Part shown: positions 1 through 11,600 of the stretch, piece by piece
How positions within the stretch are numbered: the first letter of the stretch is position 1
Layout of the letters: every line of letters begins with the position of its first letter
Origin: Arthrobotrys musiformis
Taxonomy: Eukaryota; Ascomycota; Orbiliomycetes; Orbiliales; Orbiliaceae
Assembly: GCA_036971715.1 (NCBI GenBank)
Contig: JAVHJL010000004.1
Location: forward strand, 1,798,001-1,862,000
Length of the DNA stretch: 64,000 bases
Reading direction: 5' to 3'
Position numbers and translations under genes: made by a program
The notes under the pieces: model-generated
The model's input: the letters and a program-made list of their open reading frames with translations, nothing else
Databases searched by the model: none
What the model was told of the DNA's origin: nothing

Positions 1-3000
1 GTTCGTCTTTGTTGCCCTCACTATCTGGCAGGCCGATATCACTGACCATTCGTCCGACTTTGAATTTTTTGATTTGGTCTTTGCATAGAAGCGGCTGGGG
101 TACTTGCACGCTAATGCCGTATACTGAGGAGACTGTTGAAGATGAACCGCTCAATAGGGCAGACTTGTTGCTTGATGAGCTGCTCGGGTCTTGTTTTGGA
201 TCATCTACAAAGGCATTTCCAGTCAATATCGGCCAAAGTCATATGTGATTCGCATCAAGGGGGGTATTCTTACAAGGCGACCAGAGAGCTGCAGGGAGAG
301 CTCCAACTATTGCATCTGGTCTATACGTATCACTCGCCCCCGAAATCGTAATCTTCAAATCCGCATCCAGCCCAACACTGTCAGCCTGCAACCACATAGG
401 CTTCGCGAAGATCTTGCTTGCACCCCCAAACGTAGATCCATTAAACCAGAGCTGTGAAGTCGCCACGTTCGACCGTACCTCGAACGCAAAAGTCCCTGCT
501 CGAACATTCCAGCAGCTAGAATTCACGGCTTCCTTGCTACTATCATCCTTGACTAGCATTCCAGAACGACACGATATCTTTACTTCCTGGGTGTTATCGT
601 CCGGTGACTGTCGAAGCATCTTGCGGAAAGCTTCCAAGCTGACCTTGTCCGGCGGATTCCTCGAGCCCCTGTCTCCAAACTCGACTGTGATATTCTTAAT
701 CGGAACATCAATTGTAAACACACCATACACCGGTGGACCGCACATGTGCAGGTTCGCACTAATATCCGCGCTGATATTAGTCCATACGAAGAAAACCCGC
801 GCTCGCCAGCTCACGCTGATATCAATCGAAACGTCTAATACATAGTGGAACGGCTCGAAGTTCATCAAAAAGTCAACCAGGGCTCTGAACGAAGCGTGCA
901 GTCCACAAACATCGCAGGTAGCCATGATGGAGGCACCGCCCATGCAAACTTTGGGCGTGATGGCAAAGTATCCTCCTGCTTTTATCAAGATCCTGTCATC
1001 GATTTTCCAGGTTACTCCGACTTGTGGGATGGTTTGCGGATAATATGCTGGAGGAGTGTATTTAGGATGATACCCGCCCAGAGAGAAGACCCAGTCGCCA
1101 GCATATGGCGAGGGCCCGAACCATGACCCTGCCGCAAACCCGCCAGTGAGTTGACAGTCAGGATCGAGAATGTATGATGAAGGCGACAGCCTTGCAGAGA
1201 CCATCATAGACCCATGTATCAAATCGAACACAGCCGTGATCCCCAACTCGATCGAAGCGAAGATTTTCTTTGCCGGTTTCTTGGGCATCCGGGCAGTGCA
1301 GTTTGCAAATACTCCGACCTGTGACAGTCGTTCGTTTTGAATCTTGAAAACGGCAGCAATCTTCGCATCTAGCATGTTGAAGGCAGACCCTTTGAGGCCA
1401 GCACCGATCCAATATGCGGCTTCCGTGGGGATTATCCAACCGCCACCCCGTTTCATGAGGTTTCTAAAGATATCTAGTGGCTGTAGTGGTGCTGGAGGTT
1501 GGCCGATAGCTATCAACGGGAAAGAAGATACAGAAGTCGGGTCGGGGAAGTTGAGGTCAGAGTTGTAGCCAAATCCAGCGGTTATATCGGATATCATGAT
1601 TCCGTTGATGTTTAGCAGTGGACCCCCTAGCGCCAATATAATGAATGCTGCCTTGATATCGTCGACTGTTCCGTACGCCCCAGCCGCCTGGAAAAGGTAG
1701 GGATCGAACGATGCCATAACACCACCAGAGAATATATTATTCTGGTGCATAAGGGCTCCTGATAGAAGAATTGGCGGTGAGTCAACGGAGAGTCCAAATC
1801 CTGAGAGGGAGCCAACAAGAGTGATTTTATCATTCGACAAATCCTCCAGCTTCACACCAAGTCCAAATCCCATCAGCTGCATCTCCATAGGTCCAGCCTT
1901 AAGCGCTGCATCCAGAAGCACGATGAGCGCCCCATCCTCAAACTTGAGCCCAATATTTGAGATTGTCAATGGCCCAATCTTCTTTTGCCACTTTGTAGTC
2001 GAAGCATTCGATGAGACGGAGATTTTCCTATCTGACGGGAAAACGCTAGGATTCAAAGGGCTGAGCGCGGTCTCATCCCATTCATTTTCTCCGCCAGACT
2101 GTTCACCAAATAAGTGATCGAGGATGACTTCCCCGCCTGCTATGATGCCCACGTGGAACCCGGCTGTATAAACAAAATCGTCCCCGTCGTTGCTAACATG
2201 CTTGCCATTTGCTAAATACGCAGCGGCAAATTCGGAATCCAACATGGTAAGTTCACTCTGGGGGAGATCGCTATCTGTCCACAAAATATATAAATCATCA
2301 AATGGCTTGGTAAATTCTTTCAAAGCCGGGATGTCAACCGTCGGAATTTCAAATGAATGAATCGTGAGCGACAGGAATCTTTTGAGGGTATCTTTCTCGT
2401 TGCCGTCTTTATCCGGCTCCGCAGAGGTATATTGGCAATAAGAAAACTTGATCGAATTAGCAAGTTCTAGTGTTACTCGCAAGTTGATGCTGGTCTTGCT
2501 GGTATTATCGCTCTTTCTGTGTGACTCTGGACTGATTCTGACGGTCAGAGATGGCGTCGAACTAGCTTTGACGATTACTGTGCGACCCAAGAAGCCAAAA
2601 ACTTGCTTTAGAAGGCTGTCCGTTGGACTCAAGGCCTGAAGAAGATCCTCCAATGTGATATTTTGTGAGGGAGCTTGAGTAGTGCTCAACGAGGCCACCA
2701 TTGTCCAGGGCCCATTTTGAGGATAGTCGTACTTGAAATATAGAGTTGCAATTTCTGGGTCGCCACCCAAATGGATATCAGCTGTCATATAGAATCCGGA
2801 CGCGCTCTGTGCCACCATTTCCCCTGTATATTTTTGCAAGTCATACCGCAAATGTAGATTTTTGAGAATAATTGCACTCAGCACCTTAATCATAGCGGTT
2901 TTTTGCTCTGTTTGGAAGAATTGCCATATATGTGCCAGACTCAGGTCGATAACATTGGCTTCGATGGCCCAAGTCTTCTGTGAGGAGTCGTAGCTGATTG

Positions 3001-6000
3001 AGCCGTCAAGAAGACTGAGCCCAACGGCATCTGTATCAACCAAATCTGGCGGCGGCGCAATTTGAACCGAAAATAATAGCCCCAAGCTCCATGGATGGTC
3101 GTCCGCAAAACTGTAGCTACCGGTGATAGCTACTAGTCCAAGATCAACCAGTGGCAGGCTAGAATTTGGGAGAGTGCATTTTTCTATAGTTCCCCATACC
3201 GACAAAACTTGGTCTTCGTAACCAAATCCAAGCGAAGTTATTTCCGTCGGTATCCCTGCTGGCGGTGGTATTACCTCGCAGCTATCAGGAAGGAAGCTCA
3301 GGATAGATACCGACGAGGCTACTCCTGGTGCCGGACCGAAGTCATCGAAATGCTCGTAAGCGGGAAGAAGGGCATAAGGCGGCCACCAACTTAATGGGGG
3401 AAGATTTGGTGACCACATTTTGGCTCTGAAGCTGAGCGCGTTAGTGTCATTTGGTTGGTATGCCAGGCAGATGCTTATGGAGACAGGCGCATCATTTTCG
3501 AAGTCGTCCTTGCCTTTGGTGTGGAAACTGGTTTCCAAATCTAGAGCTAAGCGCCGGGTTTTGAACTTGTCCGCTTGATCATCGTACTGCAGCGTAAGTC
3601 TGCGAAAAGATATCGTAGGGAAAAAGGTACTCTGGGTGATGTTATGAATGGCAGACATAGAAGGAACCTGAACTACAGATGCTAGCCCGTCTATAGCATC
3701 GTTTAACTTGAGATTCCCATTGATTATAATAGCCGGGAAGTCATCCTCGCTATAAATATCGATTTCGATATCAACGGGGTCAAAGTTTTGAGAGAGGCGA
3801 ATTTGACTGTGCAACCAGATTCTAGCATCTCCATGAACAGCATATACTTTTCCACCTTCGCTTGTTTTGGCCGTTTTTTGTGAGCTTGACCATTTGAAAG
3901 CCATCCCAAGATGTTCCATAAGAATGTTATCGCCGAGATTTCCCAATAGCTTCTTTATCGACTCTTGGAACTCCTTCGATGCATCTCCGCTTCCAAATTC
4001 GAATTCCAGGCGGCATGTCACTAAATTTCCAGCAGATGGCGTGTACCAAAGAGCGGAACCCCTCTGTCCAACCTGCTGACCCCGTTTCAATTGCCACTCA
4101 GAATTCAGGATGAGGCTCGTTAGGAATGACTTGGGCATGGTGTTTGGGTCCCATTGAAAATATTCACTAGTCGCCTTGAATATATCGGCACCCGTTCCAG
4201 TTAGTGTCGGTGAGGATTTTGATAGTCCAAACCCTATCGTTCCTAAATCTTTAAATGTCCCTAGGTCTGATGCTCCTTGAATTTGCGTAAGATCCAATCC
4301 CAATGCAGCGTTTAACTCGTCCGTAGAAAATAAAAGCTGATTTTCGGGAGTGTTCTCATCCCCAAGAGCGATTTGTAGGCTATGAGGGATTGCATCCGGT
4401 GTCCCTGAGATTCCGGAGGGGTCTAAATTAAAAATACCAGTTATCGATCGCGCGCCTGCCCAAGTATTCATCCATTGGAAAAGCCCATCTATTTCGTGCA
4501 GTGGCGCGGCCCATTGACTCTCAATTTGCTGGAGTTTTGAAATGTCGAAGGATAGTATTCTCCATGGCAAAGTTGACAACATGTAGTCGAACGAATGATC
4601 TTTTGGAAGGAAAGTCAGGGATTTGGGTATATAATCCTTTCCTTTAAATCCACTAAAAGCTATACACCAATCCAAAACAGTTGGTATGTCAGAGGTATCT
4701 GGTGGCGGTCTATCGAAAACTACTTCTTCTTCTCCTTCTTCGTCGTCATCAATAGATGGGGATGGCCGGGAAAGAAGTACACTTGGTGGGGCCTTCGATT
4801 GCGATCTCAATCGTCCGGCTATACAGTCCGGCCGTTGAGACCGTTCTTCGTCCGGAACTTTCTTGGTGTACTTGGTTTCCTTGTACTCCTCCATCTTTTT
4901 CGTTTTCAAGTCTCTGGCGGGCGTACCACTCCGCCATTCTTCCAAATCTACATAGTCGCATTGTCTGCGCCAGAATACTGTGCTCTTTAGTTTTGCGGTT
5001 GTATTCCTTGGATCGGCCTGAAAAACTGCAATATACCAGACTTGTTCCCCGGGCGCGGCAAGAGTTCCCGTTGTAGCCTTTTGTGCTTCAGGAATAGTGT
5101 TCACTCTCATAGGAGAATAATGGTTAAATCGGCTTGATAGGTTGGAGCATACTTCTGTAAAAGCCTCGACACGGTCGACCTTGTCTCTAACCTTTTTTGT
5201 ATTTTCACTAGCCCATGTCTGCAGAGTTTTCCAGATATTTGAAACATCTGAGCAATTCGCAAAGTACTCTTTCAGAGCTTGCTGATATTGGTAGATTTTC
5301 TTTTTTTTACCAGTGGCTTCTTTTTCCGGAATCTTTAAGAATGGTTGCATGGTGAACCTGTGGAACGGTTTGTATTTTCCATTGCGGCCAACTACCATCC
5401 AGTAGGGGTACTGGGTAACCATGAGCGAGTTTTGTTCGTTCCATCCGTCCTTAGGTTCCTTGTCTCTAATGAACCATCCTAACAGCCATAATACAGTCTC
5501 CGGGCCTGTGGATACAAAGCTGATTAGATCCATTTTACTCGTGTGATATGCCATATACGGGGAGGAAGCATTGTAACTGAAGGGCGTTCTTCAACATCTT
5601 TTTCTTTGGCTACACTTACTTGGGTGTCCATGCTTCCCACCAGCTGATATTATTACAGTATCCGGTTGGTATTGTTCGAACATATCGACTGGAGTAGATG
5701 ATTTTGCGCCATGGTGGCTCAACTTGATAGTTGGGATATGCGCCTTTACGTGCTGTGTCTGACCAGCCTTTACCCATTTTGAAATAGCTGTTTCATTTTG
5801 GTAATGGAGATCCCCAGCAAAGTAATGAGTTATGTTGCCCTTAGGCCAAGTAATGACGCTTGCAATAGAGCGTTGATTTTCTTTGGTGATGGGGGCATCG
5901 ATTAATTGCACGACATCGAGAGGCGAAAAGGTATTGGAACTGACGCAGAACATGGCTGGATGTCTGTCAATGGTCGTTTTTTTCCTCGCATCAAAAAGTT

Positions 6001-6574
6001 CCTTCGGGCTTCCCGGCATTTTGCCTTCCAGCAGTGTGACTTCTTCGAAAAAGTTGGTTCCAAGTAGCTTCCGTCCATGGTAGAATTTCGCGATGGTATT
6101 GCCCTGGAACTGTATAGTTGGAGGCTTCGATTTCTCGTCGGCTTTAAACCCGCTACCTGATGGGAATGATGCATGAGGACTATAAAACGTCGTCAGATAT
6201 TTTGTATTCTTGCCGACTCCCTCATATTTGAAAAAGGGCAATCTTCCATCGTCGTCAAGGGTTTTCGACATGAGCTCCTTGACGCCTTCCCAGTGGTCCG
6301 AGTCCCAATGTGTGATAACCACAGCATCGAGCTTGAGCCATTCGTCATCCTCAATGTTTGTGTACTGCGATGGCAGTTCTTCAAGCAGTCTCTTTATGTT
6401 AGCGACTCCTTCAGCATTGCCATCTCCGCCATCGATCAAAACTGCTCTATCGAACTTGTAAGTTGCGAATGATCCTTCGCCGTCTGTGGTTGCAACGGCC
6501 CGAACGTGAATTGCGGCATCTCCGGCTCCAACATTAATATGAAATGATTGAACCACCCATTCGTTATTGGACAT
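1..6574 (-). CDS. ComEC-like metallo-beta-lactamase fused to giant DUF6603-like protein, 3' end beyond window
   Basis: The proposed model has exons 6574-5616, 5576-274 and 204 to beyond base 1, giving at least 2155 residues. The N-terminal ~320 residues are a metallo-beta-lactamase fold of the ComEC/Rec2 type: a GAGDA motif near the start, VLIDGG, the metal motif THWDSDHWEG (HxDxDH), FAGDLH, LSHHGAKSS and then a GKHGHP turn. The next ~1100 residues are unfamiliar, with an acidic low-complexity stretch. Roughly residues 1500-1960 resemble DUF6603, ending in a CGPPVYG motif. Two introns are inferred. One (5577-5615, 39 nt; alternative acceptor at 5538 gives 78 nt) restores frame between the two long ORFs. 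The other (205-273, GTAAGA...GTAG) removes the apparent stop at 239 and opens a frame that continues LPAALWSPYDP and runs off the left edge. The enzyme activity and substrate are unknown; a phosphodiester or nucleotide hydrolase is possible by analogy to other MBL proteins. It is divergent from the glycine-rich gene. Confidence 0.7.
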
Positions 6575-7323
6575 CCTTTCACTGCCTAATCGAAGGCTCC
6601 TTAGGAAATAATAAGAGTTCTAGAATGTAAATATTTTGTTGGGTAATCGCCCTCCAGTGATTTGGGACTTAGCTGGCCTCAAAGTTCGAGTTTGGATATA
6701 ATGCCGAGAACCGACCGCGACCTGCGACCCACATCAGCTACGTAAACCACCAAACCCTAAAAGCCACCCCTCTCCTTTCCAAGCTTCCCAAATTTTAACA
6801 TTCCTATCAATTCATCCTTTTTTTTTTTGAAAAAAAAAAAAAAAAAGCGAGAATCACATCGAATATGTAAATGACTTACCTTTAGGTTTTTTAAAAAAAA
6901 GATTTTGAAGAAAAATAGGTTTTACTGGAGCTTTGTTGCATTGGAGAAACTCGTGGACCTTCCTGGCGTCGGTCCGACCCACAGGGCCAGCGCCGTTTGC
7001 CGCACTAGCGCACACAGGAACTCCCATACCCCGCTCTTGGTTCAAAAGGGTCGAGTGGCCCGCCACTGGTGCATTGGTTTGGCGGTTTGCCTGCGTGTGA
7101 CGGGATTCCTCAGCTGGACATGGTCCAACGGTGGTGCATAGGATGCAATTGCAACTGACGGTGTATAAATAAAGGAGAATGGTCTCGTCGGAGAGGTGGT
7201 TGACGGGTGTTAAATATCGATTCCTTATTCAACTACTTCATACGCGTACCTCCTGAAGGCCTTCTACAAACAAATATTTTTCTTTTTAAAAAAAAACTTT
7301 GAAAAGAAAGTAATATATTTGCA
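6575..7323. other. Intergenic region between divergent genes, with T11-G-A17 tract
   Basis: This 749-bp spacer separates the divergent MBL/DUF6603 and glycine-rich genes, so it should carry both promoters. It contains an inverted homopolymer pair at 6818-6846 (11 T, one G, 17 A) that could fold back or act as a nucleosome-excluding element, and more A-runs near 6893-6901 and 7289-7298. The short ORFs here show no coding character. Confidence 0.6.
7164..7171 (+). promoter_or_regulatory. TATA box candidate for the glycine-rich gene
   Basis: TATAAATA lies 160 bp upstream of the ATG at 7324, a plausible distance for a fungal promoter with a leader of about 100 nt. It is the only good TATA match on this side of the spacer. 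Confidence 0.4.
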
Positions 7324-8589
7324 ATGTCTGAGATTGTACTACCCCTAGCACCAGCAGACAATATCCCAACTAGGGACATAATTGCCTACTCTGCCTTCCT
7401 CAAGCCCGCCGTTGGGCCTGAGCCAAAGCTTCCCGAAGGTACTATCGTCGCGGACTCCTTCGAAAGCCTCTGGGTGCCTCCTGAAGCCGATCCTGAGCGC
7501 CAGACGTTCCGTATCCGAGCCAAACAGCTAGTCTTCATAGCAGGGACCACATACACCTACCAGGCGAACACCAATTTGCACATTCTTTGCGACGAAGCCG
7601 TCTTTCTTCCTAACCCCAAAGACCCCAATGCTTCCAGTATCACCATAAACCTCCCTGGAAAAAATGCTGACCAACAACCGCCGCCTACCCCGGCCGCAGG
7701 GGCAAACGGTAAAGAAGCGACTTACACCCTCATGGGGTCTCGTGGCGCGCATTCGGGTGGCTGGTCACCAGTTATCACCGGCTCTGTTCCGGCTACTCCT
7801 GGGTTAGACGGTACCCAAGGAGGTACTGGTGTCAGAGGGGCTGACGCCGGAAACCTGATATTCGAAGCGGCGAATTATGAAACGAGTAAACTACCAACAG
7901 ACCGCCCCTTTTTAGTAGTCAATAGCACTGGTGGAAAGGGTGGGAAAGGCGGTGCAGGTTCCTCTGGGGGCGAGGGCGGGGGAGGGGTTACCGGGTGGGG
8001 GAAGTTGACCACAAGTCTCTGCGAGACATTGACGGAAAGGTTGAGGTTCAAAAAACAATGGCACCTGTACATATCATCAACAGCAAGTGATGCGGAGATT
8101 GAGGATGTCATCAAGAGAGGCTTCATTGGCGCGGTGGGCGGCGATGCTGGCAGGCCGGGCTCTGGCGGCTATGGGGGGAGCGGAAAGGGGTTCGAAGTCC
8201 GGATCCCTGAAGAAGCGTTTAACGATAAAAAGCTAAAGGGGAGATTTACTCTCCAATCAAATATCGGCGCAGAAGGAGACGACGGGCCTGAGGGGAGCCC
8301 TGGCAATGGTGGGCCGTGTGGCACTTCGTGGTTGTTCTTGTTTTTTAAAGGCCTCAACGACGGGAAGACGGAAGGACTGGAAGAAATCTTGAAGAAGAAC
8401 ATCTACTTCGACTGGAAAGACAATACAGTTGACCAGTGGCTCAAGTATCTTTGCCACGGAACCGAGCCTCCATTGCAGAACGGGACACGAGCGTATCCCC
8501 TCAAGGACTATTCTCGAACTCATGCAAGGGAGAAGGCGAAACAACTTCCCCCGACGACTTCTCCAGCTATACGGTTTACCCAAATTTAG
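7324..8589 (+). CDS. 421-residue protein with collagen-like glycine-rich blocks, function unknown
   Basis: This is an intronless ORF starting at ATG 7324. There is no signal peptide or membrane helix. The N-terminal ~115 residues are non-repetitive and could be beta-rich (for example the TYTYQANTNLHILCDEAVF stretch). Three glycine-rich blocks follow: around residues 125-180 (GANGKEA, GLDGTQGGTGVRGADAG), around 201-222 (GGKGGKGGAG repeats) and around 270-340 (GGDAGRPGSGGYGGSGKG, GDDGPEGSPGNGGPCG). Many are Gly-X-Y-like but the phase is irregular, so a true collagen triple helix is unlikely; a glycine-loop or beta-helical scaffold is as likely. The last 80 residues are ordinary. The gene ends 77 bp from the stop of the convergent 1096-residue gene, which with the other three suggests a cluster. 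I do not recognise a family. Confidence 0.75.
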   Translation: MSEIVLPLAPADNIPTRDIIAYSAFLKPAVGPEPKLPEGTIVADSFESLWVPPEADPERQTFRIRAKQLVFIAGTTYTYQANTNLHILCDEAVFLPNPKDPNASSITINLPGKNADQQPPPTPAAGANGKEATYTLMGSRGAHSGGWSPVITGSVPATPGLDGTQGGTGVRGADAGNLIFEAANYETSKLPTDRPFLVVNSTGGKGGKGGAGSSGGEGGGGVTGWGKLTTSLCETLTERLRFKKQWHLYISSTASDAEIEDVIKRGFIGAVGGDAGRPGSGGYGGSGKGFEVRIPEEAFNDKKLKGRFTLQSNIGAEGDDGPEGSPGNGGPCGTSWLFLFFKGLNDGKTEGLEEILKKNIYFDWKDNTVDQWLKYLCHGTEPPLQNGTRAYPLKDYSRTHAREKAKQLPPTTSPAIRFTQI

Positions 8590-8666
8590 CATTAGAGACG
8601 ATTATGTGAATGATTAAAAGCTATCGCTGGAATGGGCCATGACGATGATTGTATATAATATATATT

Positions 8667-11600
8667 CTATAAATCTGCTATGTTAACAAGTTTAACTCGA
8701 GCTGTCGATGTCAATGCTGTTTGGCTATCTCCGTAGTACTCTTTAACAATTATATCAAAGACCACATTCAACGTCGAAGCCGCTTTGTTGATTGGAACTT
8801 GTCTGAGTACGTATGTGAGATCCTTATTCATGAGAGTCTCGCAGCTCTTTAGTAGGTTTTCTGCGGGGGTTCTGCTCCGTGGACTCAGATTGATAATAAC
8901 CTCACTGGCAGTTCCAGCAGCCGCAGGTGGACATTGTATTTGTGGCATAAACCGTATATTGTTTGCCATGGAGGCTCCCGGGCCCGTATAACCGAGAATT
9001 AAACCAGCCGATGAACCACTCAAATCTGACGGAATGTGGACAGACACTGCTTGCAAAAGATATGAAGCTCCATCCGGTCTTGATTTTCTTTGCAGACCGA
9101 AAACTAGATTCAAAGGCCCATCGACATCGCGTGGAATTCTTGTCTCCGCTCCGGCCGGGTCACTGAAAGACTTATACCCCAGTGCATACACTTGCAAAAC
9201 ATACTGGGTATCGGTTGGCATATTAGCTGTCGGAGTCTCGGTTGATGCTGATATATAGGTTCTCGGCCCAGTTAACAGTAGCTTTGATAAAGGTGCGAAA
9301 TATGGCGGCCGTGGAGTAGGATACGAGACCGTCTCGGATTCAGTATCCGTTTGAGCCTGGGGTAAAGTATTTTCGTCCGACGAAAAGACAGAGGTCTTCA
9401 CAGCTTGCTCACGCTGGTTGTACCCGGTCCCCATTCCGTGTAGGTCTTGAACTTCCAGCATTGTCAACTGAAAGCCGTTCACCGGGTGTTCTGGATCCGG
9501 TGCAGATAATGGAAGAGTAAGCCGCGTTAATGTATAGGAAAAGTGAAGCGCCAACACCGTTGCTGACGGAGCTAATTCCGAGAATGATGTTTTTAGTGTA
9601 TCTTTTAAGTATCCAAAGGCTTTTTGTGCTATATTTTTTGCATGCACAATGCCGTAGTCGCTGTGTAGCAGAGGCTTTGCCGGCTCTGGGACTGTTGCTA
9701 ACCGCTCCATCATCACATTGGAACTGCTATCCGGGTCGGTAGAGATCCTTTTGTACACCATGTCAATACTGTCGACGGAAATTTTTCCATTGCTCGCCAC
9801 AAATGCCTGCTGATGAGGAGGTTGACATATTCTGATACCGTCAGGAAAGTCTACACTGGTAAGAGGCCGATCGAAGAGCACTAATAGAATATCCGGTGCA
9901 AGATTCGTGCGCTTCAATATCGGTGCCTGAGTATCTCCGGCTGGACGGTCTGCTATTATAGAAAGATCTGGGAAATGTGAAACAATTGACGACCTGATGA
10001 GGCACCCTGATATTGGAATCTGGGGTATATATCCTAAAGCCGGGTTCACCGTATTGAGGAATGTCTGCAATGTGATTTTCAGAGCGGCTCGAACTGAATC
10101 TTGATCTCCCTCAACGTGATTCCCTACACTCAGTGCCCCGTCCAGATAAGCATTCAACCAAGTTGGGTCAACGTAAAAGAATCGAATAGAGTTATCTGGA
10201 AGGCTGGAAGGCTCCATGAGGAGATGTTGCCAGGATATATTAGAGAGATAAAGGGCATCAAGGGTCCATGCAAGCACAACAGCCCAATCGGTAGAAACAG
10301 GGCCGTTTGCCTCATCGTATAGACCACCTGAAATCGCATTACCGAGTATGGAGGCTTCCTGGCTCGCAACCTGTTTAAATTGCGTTCTCAAAGCAGAATC
10401 CCAGAGACTTAGACATTCGGTCCTCTCCGGTGGAACCTCATTGAACCACTTCTCTTTCGCAAACTTTCGTGCGTCAGAAAGGTTTAAAACCGAGTCTACT
10501 GAGGATATCAAGCGATCCAAGATCTTCTTTGGTCCTTCCTGGTTCATGACGGTAGATTTCGCCTGAAGGAGCGCTCGCAGATAAATCCGAGTTCTCAGAC
10601 GGACCAGAGCATTTAGGAATTTTTCATCTGCGAGGGCCTGTGTTTTTCCCAGATTCCATGCCGATGCATATGAATTATCAACAAGGCCAACTTGGGAATC
10701 GAGAATCTGAAGTTGAGAGGAGAAAAGGTGTATATTTCGATTGAGCGGGCCATTAATTGGAGGTGTCGTTGGGATAAGGGGACCCCGTTGAACCGCAAGC
10801 GTCTCGTCACCAGACAAAGTTCGATATTTAGTCAAAGAATAACCATCTCTAAGTCGTTTTCCAACTCGGCTTTTTATAGGGTCGCTGGAATTCACGAGAT
10901 CCATCCATTTTTCTTTAGGCGGCCGCAGAAACTCTACCCCAGTAGATGGAGTTCCAATAATCCGAAGTGCGTCCTCGAACTCCACTTGATCGTCCTGGGA
11001 AGTGTATCGGAATGTCCAACTATATAGTGAGCACAAGCCGACAAAAGTCGAGCTTTGTGCCGGTGTAAAAGCTGAATCTAAGCCCTCAAGAGAAACCAAG
11101 TGAACAACAGCCTTGCCGAGGGGTTGCTGGGCCGTGAGTGGGCCAGTACGGTTTGCAAGCACTACGCTGAAGCTGTCATCTTCGAGAGAAGCCGCTGCAG
11201 CCTTCAAAGCGCTGCTTCCTACCTTGCGTACATGCGCTAGATATCCGTAAGGAGACATATCAATTGGAGAACTCGAACTTCCATCGGAAGCGTACGTCTG
11301 CGTGAACGCCTGAAAGACCTTTATATCGGCGAATATAAAATCCGCTTCTGTATCTTCCTCCTCGGGGTTGTTAGGATTCGACTTCAAAGGCGTAGGAACT
11401 AAACCAGCCGCCCCTGCGTTTAAAAAGTCCTTGCATTTCAGACGGACAGTCCCGGTCTCTGATAAGGCACTTTTCGCAAGAAGATCGATCTTTGGAAGGA
11501 GTAGTTCGCCGGGTTGGAACACCCACAGAGCCAGCCACGGAACTCTCACTCTATCCTGGTCTGTTGGTGCTGAAGCTCCCATGCTCCTCTCCCATGGAAG

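Noticed and set aside
239..241. Stop codon ending a 1771-residue ORF as the gene's end
   Set aside because: It falls inside a canonical 69-nt intron (205-273), and splicing opens a longer frame continuing to the window edge.
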